Virus record (IMG/VR): IMGVR_UViG_3300036766_001072
Location: 1-40,769 of that record
Source: a virus
Strand: one strand, 5' to 3'
DNA: 40,769 nucleotides
A program made the translations under genes and the position numbers. Shown in pieces: positions 1 through 4,589 of this stretch (positions are counted from its first letter, which is position 1; the number at the start of each line of letters is the position of its first letter). A model generated the notes under the pieces. It saw only the letters and a list, made by a program, of their open reading frames with translations. It was not told the origin of the DNA and ran no database searches.

Positions 1-167
1 TCGGCACTTAGCTGTGTTGAATCTCTGTCGAGAATCTCTTTTTCCCACTCCTCATAGTCCTGTGGGTACATTTCATAGTCTTCAATAATCCGCTCGTAGA
101 TCACTTGCCGACCCGAAACATAGGGCTCATGCCAGTTATCTCCAGTTGACAATCTGTCGATGTTCAT
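1..167 (-). CDS. Hypothetical acidic protein, cut by the left window edge
   Basis: Fifty-five codons are open from the ATG to the edge of the window, beginning MNIDRLSTGDNWHEP and rich in Glu, Asp and Tyr, with no recognised domain. A strong Shine-Dalgarno (AGGAGG, six bases before the ATG) decides the start and lies inside the gene upstream, with which it overlaps by 32 nt. It is the third gene of a leftward set transcribed from the promoter near 600. If the molecule is circular, the frame continues from the right edge; joined exactly it stops after two more codons (Asp-Phe). With one T fewer in the junction run it would fuse to the minus-strand frame ending at 40615. Confidence 0.7.
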   Translation of the reverse strand, partial: MNIDRLSTGDNWHEPYVSGRQVIYERIIEDYEMYPQDYEEWEKEILDRDSTQLSA

Positions 168-303
168 GTTCTTCCTCCTCCAGGTCATACATACGCTCCT
201 CGATCATAAAAATCGCGTTGTTTATCTCGGACATTGCTATCTCAAGCCCCCCTAAGGTGCGCTTGAGTTCTCGGATCTGTCTAAAAAGAAGGTCAGTGTT
301 CAT
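136..303 (-). CDS. Small coiled-coil protein, 55 aa
   Basis: The product begins MNTDLLFRQIRELKRTLGG and ends in a run of acidic residues (EEEEHEHRQ). Hydrophobic residues recur with heptad-like spacing (Leu, Ile, Met), suggesting one helix that self-associates; there is no membrane segment. Its ATG overlaps the stop of the upstream gene as ATGA, so translation is probably coupled. Its 3' part overlaps the next gene by 32 nt. The function is unknown. The support is the tight overlap on both sides and the plausible composition. Confidence 0.65.
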   Translation of the reverse strand: MNTDLLFRQIRELKRTLGGLEIAMSEINNAIFMIEERMYDLEEEEHEHRQIVNWR

Positions 304-499
304 ATATGCACCTTCTCTTTGACGCTATACCAGCCCTCTACATATGCCTTGAGCATGCTTTTCCAATAATCATGGCCATCTAGCATGACTGTTCTATCCC
401 AAAATGCCGCATTGAGGGCCGGCGTACTAGGAAGTCCGTTTAAGCAGGCCCTGCGACCCGATTCAAACGCTTCTTCTTTAGATATCCTTTCCATTTCAT
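300..499 (-). CDS. Hypothetical early protein, about 65 aa, first gene of the leftward operon
   Basis: The product carries WDRTVMLDGHDYWKSMLKAY and looks like a small soluble globular protein; no family was recognised. Two in-frame starts exist. The outer ATG (position 506) has no ribosome site, whereas the inner ATG (499) has GGAGG five bases upstream, formed by the outer start and its second codon (ATGGAGGATGAA). I therefore use the inner start. Its stop overlaps the next ATG (ATGA). It follows a structured leader of about 70 nt and a TTGCAG-N18-TATAGT promoter. Likely an early gene. Confidence 0.65.
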
Positions 500-551
500 C
501 CTCCATTTGGTTTTTTTATGCGCCCCGCTACAACCTGCCGGCCTTGGTGAG

Positions 552-573
552 CCGGTCACCAGGGAGACTGGTG
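552..573 (-). other. Hairpin leader of the leftward early transcript
   Basis: On the minus strand the leader contains CACCAG-loop-CTGGTG (557-573), then CCGGC-8 nt-GCCGG just downstream (about 538-555). There is no T-run, so this is not a classical terminator. It could protect the 5' end or attenuate transcription. Confidence 0.35.
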
Positions 574-582
574 CGCATAAAC

Positions 583-607
583 ATACTATACCAAAAAGGT
601 GTAGTAT
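583..607. promoter_or_regulatory. Inverted repeat, probable operator between divergent promoters
   Basis: ATACTATACC and GGTGTAGTAT form a 10-bp inverted repeat with one mismatch around five A residues. It overlaps the minus -10 and the plus -10. Related half-sites (GGTGTAGTGC, ATAGTGTC) occur in the divergent region near 37.9 kb, suggesting one regulator acts at both places. Confidence 0.5.
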
Positions 608-614
608 ACTGCAA
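585..614 (-). promoter_or_regulatory. Promoter of the leftward early operon
   Basis: On the minus strand, TTGCAG, 18 bp, TATAGT. The same layout (TTGCAT-N18-TATAGT) precedes the minus-strand islet at 11.3 kb, which supports a shared promoter type. The spacer contains the inverted repeat. Confidence 0.5.
605..610 (+). promoter_or_regulatory. Candidate -10 for the rightward cysteine-rich cluster
   Basis: TATACT on the plus strand, 48 bases before the first rightward start. The -35 position (CATACT) is weak. It lies in the right arm of the inverted repeat, so a bound protein would affect both directions. Confidence 0.35.
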
Positions 615-657
615 GAAAATTCTTTCGCCTAAAGATTTTCTCTCGTAAAAAGAGGAT

Positions 658-849
658 ATGCAGGATAAGATCTGGACATACCCATGCCCATTTTGTGGCC
701 ATGGGACCATAACCGCACTCAAGAATAAGAGCGGACAGTATGCTGGAAGGCCAGATTGGTTCTTCGAGTATAAGGGAGGATGTTGCAGCTATTATCCTAA
801 AAAAAATAAGATTGTCGATGAGGCAATCAAAAGGATGAGGAAATGCTAG
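658..849 (+). CDS. Cysteine-rich miniprotein, Zn-ribbon-like, 63 aa
   Basis: Cysteines are arranged as CPFC near residue 10 and a CC pair near residue 41, with GHGTIT after the first knuckle. This looks like half of a zinc ribbon, but a complete second CxxC is missing, so metal binding is uncertain. It is the first rightward gene after the divergent promoter, with a short AGAGGA ribosome site, and it overlaps the next gene by 7 nt. It begins a run of four overlapping mini-genes, probably co-transcribed. The role is unknown; modulation of host transcription or replication would fit an early small zinc protein, but that is inference. Confidence 0.6.
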   Translation: MQDKIWTYPCPFCGHGTITALKNKSGQYAGRPDWFFEYKGGCCSYYPKKNKIVDEAIKRMRKC

Positions 850-1046
850 TCGATTTCGAAGAATGGGTCCTAGAGCAGTTTGAGGCGGGTATTTACACTA
901 AAGAATACCTCACTAGCCTACCAAATTGTACAGTAGAGCTTGGGAGAGTCTGGGAAAGATTCTGTGAGGATAGCGACATCGTAGAGGATTGCAGGGTTGA
1001 GATGAAATATTTGTTACGAAAGTTGGATTATGACTATTCCGAGTGA
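843..1046 (+). CDS. Hypothetical acidic helical protein, 67 aa
   Basis: The product begins MLVDFEEWVLEQFEAG and is mostly helix-forming with many Glu and Leu; two isolated cysteines do not make a zinc site. The ATG lies in the last codons of the previous gene, after a GAGGAA ribosome site. The 3' end overlaps the next gene by 17 nt. No family was recognised. Its place within the mini-gene cluster argues that it is genuine. Confidence 0.6.
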   Translation: MLVDFEEWVLEQFEAGIYTKEYLTSLPNCTVELGRVWERFCEDSDIVEDCRVEMKYLLRKLDYDYSE

Positions 1047-1173
1047 GAATTGGTGCCCCATATGCGGGCAGATGTATTTTTGGGATGCAAAGATCTGTCC
1101 GGATTGCTATGAGGACAAGAAGGCCGCTTCTGCCTTCTTCGTATGCTCTAAAGAGGATATGGACCATGTATGA
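1030..1173 (+). CDS. Zinc-ribbon microprotein, 47 aa
   Basis: Two knuckles, CPIC at residues 9-12 and CPDC at 23-26, are spaced as in a compact rubredoxin-like zinc ribbon. The frame is MTIPSENWCPICGQ onwards and ends at the TGA overlapping the next gene. A competing longer frame over the same DNA has no comparable motif in this part. Overlaps of 17 nt upstream and 8 nt downstream suggest translational coupling. The function is unknown; such ribbons often bind nucleic acid or a polymerase subunit. Confidence 0.6.
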   Translation: MTIPSENWCPICGQMYFWDAKICPDCYEDKKAASAFFVCSKEDMDHV

Positions 1174-1354
1174 GAGATATTGCCCTATATGCGGCATAAA
1201 GATCATAGAAGAGTATATCTCGGATAGATGGGATTATCCACTTTGCAGCTGCTGCGATAACGAAGATTGCTGGGTACAGGTCTTTGACAGCGAGATGTAC
1301 TATCACTGGGCGAGAAAGGAAGTTATTGTCGAAACCGCCGATAACCCCAAATAA
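1166..1354 (+). CDS. Zinc-ribbon miniprotein, 62 aa
   Basis: The product starts MYERYCPICGIKIIEEY and has CPIC (6-9) followed by CSCC and a further Cys, giving up to six cysteines, enough for one zinc site. The frame can be extended upstream, but the extension overlaps the preceding zinc-ribbon gene and has no ribosome site; the ATG at 1166 has GAGG nine bases upstream. Last gene of the cysteine-rich cluster. It resembles its neighbour around CPICG, so the two may be paralogues. Confidence 0.6.
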   Translation: MYERYCPICGIKIIEEYISDRWDYPLCSCCDNEDCWVQVFDSEMYYHWARKEVIVETADNPK

Positions 1355-1398
1355 GTGACAATAACCTGAGAGATAGAGTCAAAAATGAGCCAAATCGG

Positions 1399-1431
1399 GC
1401 TATAACTGGTCTTATCTTGCTATAACTGGTC
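1399..1431 (+). repeat. Two direct repeats of GCTATAACTGGTC, 20 bp apart
   Basis: The 13-mer occurs at 1399-1411 and 1419-1431. The 20-bp offset places both copies on nearly the same face of the helix, as expected for a cooperatively bound protein. No third exact copy was noticed. Confidence 0.6.
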
Positions 1432-1452
1432 AAAATTAGGTCGAGTTAGGCA

Positions 1453-1488
1453 CTTAGCTTGATATCGGGGTGAGTGCTAAGGTTTTTT
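1453..1488 (+). terminator. Weak terminator-like hairpin after the mini-gene cluster
   Basis: CTTAGC and GCTAAG pair around a 17-nt loop and are followed by G, G and six T residues. The stem is short and the loop long, so efficiency would be low. Confidence 0.3.
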
Positions 1489-1640
1489 GGCAGTATGCCG
1501 GGATTTCCGGCTAACTGATTTAGCACTTAGGAGTAAACGTCTGATAATGCAGCTTATGTTATTTAGGCTAAATCACTTATATTTCAGGGCAGCCTCATCC
1601 ATTAAGGGAAACATAACAATTGAATGTTTGAAATTACCTA

Positions 1641-1781
1641 TTATGTCTCTATCCAGCTCTTCACTATATCAAAGCCTCGCTCCAGCTTCTTCTCTTCGAG
1701 ATACTCCCGATAGCCCTCACTATCGATTCTCTCAATCGTCGTCACTCCATCTTCCCACTGTATGATTACTCGTATTAGCAT
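1641..1781 (-). CDS. Hypothetical microprotein, 46 aa, opposite strand
   Basis: The frame runs MLIRVIIQWEDGVTTIERID and on through YREYLEEKKLERGFD to WIET. It has a well-formed amphipathic pattern (short beta strand, then helices) and no cysteines. A weak purine-rich stretch lies upstream. The plus-strand frame over the same DNA has no ribosome site and an implausible Ser/Leu composition, so the minus frame is preferred. It stands alone on the minus strand between rightward clusters. Function unknown. Confidence 0.5.
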   Translation of the reverse strand: MLIRVIIQWEDGVTTIERIDSEGYREYLEEKKLERGFDIVKSWIET

Positions 1782-1939
1782 AAAAAAACGAGCCCTTTTC
1801 CGACATGCTCAGGTCGATATCCGAAAATGGAGGACATGGCAATCATTATGCGGATAGAGTAAATTTATGGCAACGGAAACTTTTCGATTGCGAGAAATTC
1901 CCCAGGATGCTAAACTGGTCCGCAAATGGAGGTATAATC

Positions 1940-2125
1940 ATGGACTGGACACAAATTCTCACGGTCGTGGGATCAAATATCGTTTTATTCCTTTGGGTTC
2001 GTACAGAATCGCGGTCTGATCACCGAAGTCTTGAAGCATGGACTAAAGAAATGCTTTCGGCTATTCAATCAGAGATGAAAGATTTTCATGGACGTCTATG
2101 TGCACTTGAGGCAAAGAAAAAATGA
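1940..2125 (+). CDS. One-helix membrane protein with C-terminal coiled coil, 61 aa
   Basis: A hydrophobic segment (about residues 5-20, ILTVVGSNIVLFLWV) follows the short N-terminus MDWTQ, then comes a charged helix with heptad-like spacing. The inner start is chosen because GGAGG lies nine bases before it; an upstream in-frame extension lacks such a site and reads poorly. The architecture is shared with the minus-strand genes at 10958 and 24761. The ATGA overlap with the next gene suggests coupling. Holin-like, superinfection-exclusion or membrane-anchoring roles are all possible; none can be shown. Confidence 0.65.
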   Translation: MDWTQILTVVGSNIVLFLWVRTESRSDHRSLEAWTKEMLSAIQSEMKDFHGRLCALEAKKK

Positions 2126-2319
2126 CGCCAGAAGAATTTAAGCGAGTCTCGCATATGCAAAAACTACTGATTGGTCATCTGAAGAATGATACACCAGACG
2201 TCGGTTCATATGCCATGGCTAATCTTCTGGCATCTCATACACAAGACACACGTGAGGTATGGCTAGAACATTTGGGTGTAATGTGGGATTATCACCATAT
2301 TGATAAAGTTGAAAAATAG
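2122..2319 (+). CDS. Hypothetical protein, 65 aa
   Basis: Soluble, His- and Asp-rich, beginning MTPEEFKRVSHMQKLL, with a pattern of two or three helices. No motif was recognised. Its ATG overlaps the stop of the membrane microprotein. The first pentanucleotide array begins six bases after its stop codon. Confidence 0.6.
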   Translation: MTPEEFKRVSHMQKLLIGHLKNDTPDVGSYAMANLLASHTQDTREVWLEHLGVMWDYHHIDKVEK

Positions 2320-2324
2320 TTACT

Positions 2325-2399
2325 GTTGAGTTTAGAACGGTTCTGTTGGGATAAGTTTTGTTCAGCTTTGTTTAGTTACGATGGGTTTTGTTATGTTAC
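2325..2399 (+). repeat. Array 1: 15 consecutive degenerate GTTNN pentamers
   Basis: A G occurs at every fifth base from 2325 to 2400 without a break. Eleven of the 15 pentamers are GTTNN; the others are GAACG, GATAA, GCTTT and GATGG. The array ends GTTTT-GTTAT-GTTAC, nine bases before the ribosome site and 18 bases before the ATG of the next gene. The strand is G/T-rich and C-poor. It does not encode a protein and is not a CRISPR array. Confidence 0.85.
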
Positions 2400-2417
2400 G
2401 AAAAAAATGGAGAGACA

Positions 2418-3005
2418 ATGATTAAGATTATGAAATTTAAGATCAGAGGCACTCGACCTTTGGTCATGCACAAATTCAACGTGGAAGTGCTTGAGAAATC
2501 GGAGAGAAAAGAAAAGACGGGGCAAATAGGTAACGATCCCACAGAATGGCGGAAGACATGCTTTGTGAATGATAAAGGCGACCTCTATCTTCCAGGGAAC
2601 TACTTCACGGCAACATTTCGGAACGGAGCTAAGTATATCAAGGAAGGGAAGTCTAATCTTAGCAAAAAGGTCGGCGCTTGCGTCCAGATAGCCGAAAGTA
2701 AGATTTACTTGAATCGCTCACTTGGGAAAGCACTGAAGGATATCCCTGAAGAAGAAATGTCCAGAGATTCTGAAAAGCCTATCTATGTAGACGTTTGTGG
2801 GGTTGTGAATCCTGCCACTAAAGGCAGAAATGTTAGGTACCGCCTCGCCTGTAATGTAGGGTGGGAATGCGAATTCACCGCAATGTATGACGACACAATC
2901 CTTAGCCAAAATCAGCTACGAGAAGTCGTAAAAGACTCCGGAACCCTTGTGGGATTAGCTGATGGTAGGGCTATGGGCAACGGCAGATTTGAGATTATTG
3001 AATAG
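2418..3005 (+). CDS. Glycine-loop phage protein, possible RAMP/annealing-type nucleic acid binder, 195 aa
   Basis: The start is the ATG after GGAG; the frame extends ten codons into array 1 but without a ribosome site. Features: GTRPLVMH at 11-18, YLPGNYF at 58-64, an Ala/Gly-rich helix, NPATKGRNVRYR at 131-142, and a C-terminal glycine loop GLADGRAMGNGRFEI at 179-193. This pattern (TPLxMH, LYLPG, TKGRxVRxR, GLxDxR-GRF) recurs in phage proteins of unknown function. The terminal glycine loop resembles that of RAMP/Cas7-like ferredoxin folds; that resemblance is my inference. Pentamer arrays lie on both sides, making it the best candidate for their partner. Confidence 0.75.
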   Translation: MIKIMKFKIRGTRPLVMHKFNVEVLEKSERKEKTGQIGNDPTEWRKTCFVNDKGDLYLPGNYFTATFRNGAKYIKEGKSNLSKKVGACVQIAESKIYLNRSLGKALKDIPEEEMSRDSEKPIYVDVCGVVNPATKGRNVRYRLACNVGWECEFTAMYDDTILSQNQLREVVKDSGTLVGLADGRAMGNGRFEIIE

Positions 3006-3011
3006 TTTTGT

Positions 3012-3071
3012 GTTAGGTTATGCTAAGCAAGGTTGAGTTCTGTTTGGATTAGTCATGTTATGTTACGTGAG
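3012..3071 (+). repeat. Array 2: 12 consecutive GTTNN-type pentamers
   Basis: G occupies every fifth base from 3012 to 3067. Units run from GTTAG and GTTAT through GCTAA, GCAAG, GTTGA, GTTCT, GTTTG, GATTA and GTCAT to GTTAT, GTTAC and GTGAG. Eight bases after GTTAC is a strong ribosome-site-like GGGGAGGGG (3073-3081), but only a five-codon frame from TTG follows. Confidence 0.8.
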
Positions 3072-3103
3072 TGGGGAGGGGAAAAATTATTTGTATTTAC
3101 TAG

Positions 3104-3188
3104 GTTAAGATGAGTTGTGTAGAGTTCCGATGCGTTATGATTCGATTTGTTGTGTTAGGTACAGGTTAGTAGCGTTTTGTTGTGTTAC
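3104..3188 (+). repeat. Array 3: 17 consecutive GTTNN-type pentamers
   Basis: G occupies every fifth base for 17 units, ending GTTTT-GTTGT-GTTAC. The ribosome site AGGA starts eight bases later and the ATG 18 bases later, exactly as in array 1. Units between arrays 1 and 3 vary at positions 2-5 but keep the register, so the period rather than the sequence is conserved. Confidence 0.85.
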
Positions 3189-3206
3189 TTTTTAAAAGGA
3201 CAAAAA

Positions 3207-3416
3207 ATGAATTGGCTCAGAAATTGGCTAGGAATCACTGATATAAGGATTCGTCAACATGCCTTGGAAGAGATAGTCGAGAGGGCTCTCATGCACTTGG
3301 ATGAGACTAGATCCACTCTTGACAAGCTTTCCGAAATCGTGTTAGCTTACCAAAGTAAAACATGGGTGCAAACGGAGATTCCTGTGGCAAAAAAGAAGGG
3401 AAAAGGTAATGGGTGA
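3207..3416 (+). CDS. Small helical protein with N-terminal amphipathic helix and basic tail, 69 aa
   Basis: Starts MNWLRNWLG, a Trp-rich amphipathic segment that could lie on a membrane, followed by a long helix (IRQHALEEIVERALMHLDE) and a lysine-rich end. The ATG has AAAAGGA upstream and follows array 3 by 18 bases. It overlaps the next gene by 8 nt. No known family. Its leader TTACTTTTTAAAAGGA is nearly repeated before the gene at 3772, which suggests a reused translation cassette. Confidence 0.6.
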   Translation: MNWLRNWLGITDIRIRQHALEEIVERALMHLDETRSTLDKLSEIVLAYQSKTWVQTEIPVAKKKGKGNG

Positions 3417-3681
3417 TCGCATTGTTTGGAATGCAAGAACAGGGTGTGAATATGAGGGAAAGCCTGGGATAGCTGAAGACATCCTAGAATCTACTCAGAA
3501 AAGGCAAGAATACATCATCAAGAAAGAGCATATGACATCAGTATTTTTTGCTTTCTTTCATGAAGCTTTCAAGCATTTTTCCAAATTGGATCAGGAAAAG
3601 GTAACCGTGAGAGATATTTTTGACTTCATTGAATGTTGGCTTGAACAGAACTCCAGGTTGGATAGACACCCAAGTGACTAA
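3409..3681 (+). CDS. Hypothetical protein, 90 aa
   Basis: The N-terminal part carries RIVWNARTGCEYEGKPG, then helical segments with several aromatic residues (VFFAFFHEAFKHF). No domain recognised. The ATG lies within the lysine tail of the preceding gene, after AAAAGG. It is followed by a 58-nt stem-loop with a T-run, so it may end this transcription unit. Confidence 0.6.
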   Translation: MGDRIVWNARTGCEYEGKPGIAEDILESTQKRQEYIIKKEHMTSVFFAFFHEAFKHFSKLDQEKVTVRDIFDFIECWLEQNSRLDRHPSD

Positions 3682-3689
3682 AAGATTTA

Positions 3690-3753
3690 CCCCATGTGTA
3701 GGAAACTGGGACCTATGGTTAGTTAAACATGCCCGATACATATGGGGATTTTT
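3690..3753 (+). terminator. Long-loop stem with T-run, possible terminator
   Basis: CCCCATGTGT (3690-3699) pairs with ACATATGGGG (3738-3747), with nine Watson-Crick pairs and one G-U pair in RNA. ATTTTT follows directly. The 38-nt loop is long for an intrinsic terminator, so it might act as an attenuator or RNA switch instead. Confidence 0.4.
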
Positions 3754-3771
3754 ACTTTTTAAAGGAAATAA

Positions 3772-3954
3772 ATGAGTAGTCCTGTCCTAGATTTTTATGC
3801 AGGTGATACTTACGCACAGTATCTTCGAACGCTATCCACCCGAGAGCTCTCAGGAGAGTTTAGGGGAGCAACGAACATGCCGTCGTCTAGAGAGAAAACA
3901 AGGCAGTTGTGGGCCATACATGTAGAGTTTTGCAACAGAGCAGGTCAACAATGA
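3772..3954 (+). CDS. Hypothetical protein, 60 aa
   Basis: The product includes YAGDTYAQYLRTLSTRELSG and is polar. The leader TTACTTTTTAAAGGAAATAA gives a good ribosome site. Its TGA overlaps the ATG of the next gene. No motif was recognised; it starts a short run leading to the DUF551 pair and the tRNAs. Confidence 0.6.
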   Translation: MSSPVLDFYAGDTYAQYLRTLSTRELSGEFRGATNMPSSREKTRQLWAIHVEFCNRAGQQ

Positions 3955-4178
3955 ATCCGTGGATTAGTGTAAACGATCACTTACCGAAAGAAAAAGTCTT
4001 GGTGCTTATCACGCATAAGCCAAATAGGCACCATTCATACCCTACCCCTTGGATTGCTTATTTGGATCATGATACTGCTGATGAGAATGTCAAATGGATT
4101 TCACCATGGCAAGAATGGGATATAGTGTCAGTAACCCACTGGATGCCATTACCAAACCCACCCGAGGATTTTATATGA
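3951..4178 (+). CDS. DUF551-family protein, 75 aa
   Basis: The short phage domain DUF551 is recognised by its WISVNDHLPKE opening (residues 4-14), the central strand VLVLITH and the closing THWMPLPNPP. The family is common in phages and its function is unknown. The start at 3951 (overlapping the previous stop) removes a poor extension and leaves exactly the domain. The ATGA junction with the following gene, also of this type, suggests the two are translated together. Confidence 0.75.
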   Translation: MNPWISVNDHLPKEKVLVLITHKPNRHHSYPTPWIAYLDHDTADENVKWISPWQEWDIVSVTHWMPLPNPPEDFI

Positions 4179-4381
4179 TCGATGAATGGATACCTAGGAT
4201 AAATCCACCTAAATACACTGGAGTCTATGAGATAAAATATGGCCATGGAGAGCCTATGAAAGCGTTTTTCTGTGGACTTACACGAGGCGCTTGGATTAGA
4301 TTTCCCATCAGAGCCGATGAACAAGGAATGGAACAGCCTACTCATTGGCGGGCATGCAAAGAGACGATGATAGGTTATTAG
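4175..4381 (+). CDS. DUF551-like small protein, 68 aa
   Basis: Begins MIDEWIPRINPPKYTGVYEI and closes with a Trp-containing segment (QPTHWRACKE), echoing the W...LP...HW layout of the preceding DUF551 protein; a diverged tandem duplicate is likely. The start overlaps the previous stop as ATGA. The last base of its TAG is the first base of the tRNA-Thr, so mRNA and tRNA processing cannot be independent here. Confidence 0.65.
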   Translation: MIDEWIPRINPPKYTGVYEIKYGHGEPMKAFFCGLTRGAWIRFPIRADEQGMEQPTHWRACKETMIGY

Positions 4382-4452
4382 CTGGCATAGCTCAATGGTG
4401 GAGCACTCGCCTTGTAAGCGATAGGCTGTGGGTTCAAGTCCTACTGCCAGCA
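4381..4452 (+). tRNA. tRNA-Thr (anticodon TGT)
   Basis: Acceptor stem GCTGGCA / TGCCAGC pairs over 7 bp. The D-stem GCTC/GAGC, anticodon loop CTTGTAA and T-loop TTCAAGT are in place, and the discriminator is A. The anticodon stem has one mismatch (C/T) at its base. CCA is not encoded. The molecule reads ACA codons, common in the threonine-rich fibre genes of this window. Confidence 0.9.
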
Positions 4453-4455
4453 TGG

Positions 4456-4528
4456 TCCGAGTTAGCTCAGTTGGTAGAGCACGCGACTGTTAATCGCTAG
4501 GTCGAAGGTTCGAACCCTTCACTCGGAG
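4456..4528 (+). tRNA. tRNA-Asn (anticodon GTT)
   Basis: Acceptor TCCGAGT / ACTCGGA pairs over 7 bp. D-arm GCTC AGTTGGTA GAGC, anticodon loop CTGTTAA and T-arm GAAGG TTCGAAC CCTTC are all canonical, with discriminator G. CCA is not encoded. It lies three bases after the tRNA-Thr, so both are probably cut from one transcript. Asn codons are frequent in the fibre genes. Confidence 0.93.
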
Positions 4529-4589
4529 TGATCTTTATTTAAATCCTTTTGTGAAGTAGGGTAGGAGCTAACCTTACAGGAGGTAAATA

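Larger units (their letters stand above)
1355..1640. other. Non-coding region with direct and inverted repeats
   Basis: No convincing frame is seen on either strand. It holds two 13-bp direct repeats, a weak terminator-like hairpin, a GCCGG-5 nt-CCGGC hairpin near 1497-1511, and a 9-bp inverted repeat TGATTTAGC (1516-1524) / GCTAAATCA (1567-1575). The octamer GCACTTAG occurs twice here and once at the left edge of the window. It could be a regulatory or replication site. Confidence 0.4.

Noticed and set aside
1043-1354. A single 103-aa rightward protein
   Set aside because: Its first 41 codons overlap the zinc-ribbon gene at 1030 and have no motif or ribosome site. The second part alone, from 1166, has CPIC and a ribosome site, so two genes are called.
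1487-1765. Rightward 92-aa frame in the quiet region
   Set aside because: It lacks a ribosome site, has low-complexity Ser/Leu composition, and is antisense to a better minus-strand microprotein.
2325-3188. CRISPR array or simple satellite
   Set aside because: The units are five bases with no constant repeat and spacer, and sequence within units is not conserved. No cas gene is present.
4067-4453. Minus-strand 128-aa protein starting MLAVGLEPTAYRL
   Set aside because: Its beginning is the translated complement of the tRNA-Thr gene, a common annotation artefact, and the rest is antisense to the DUF551 genes.
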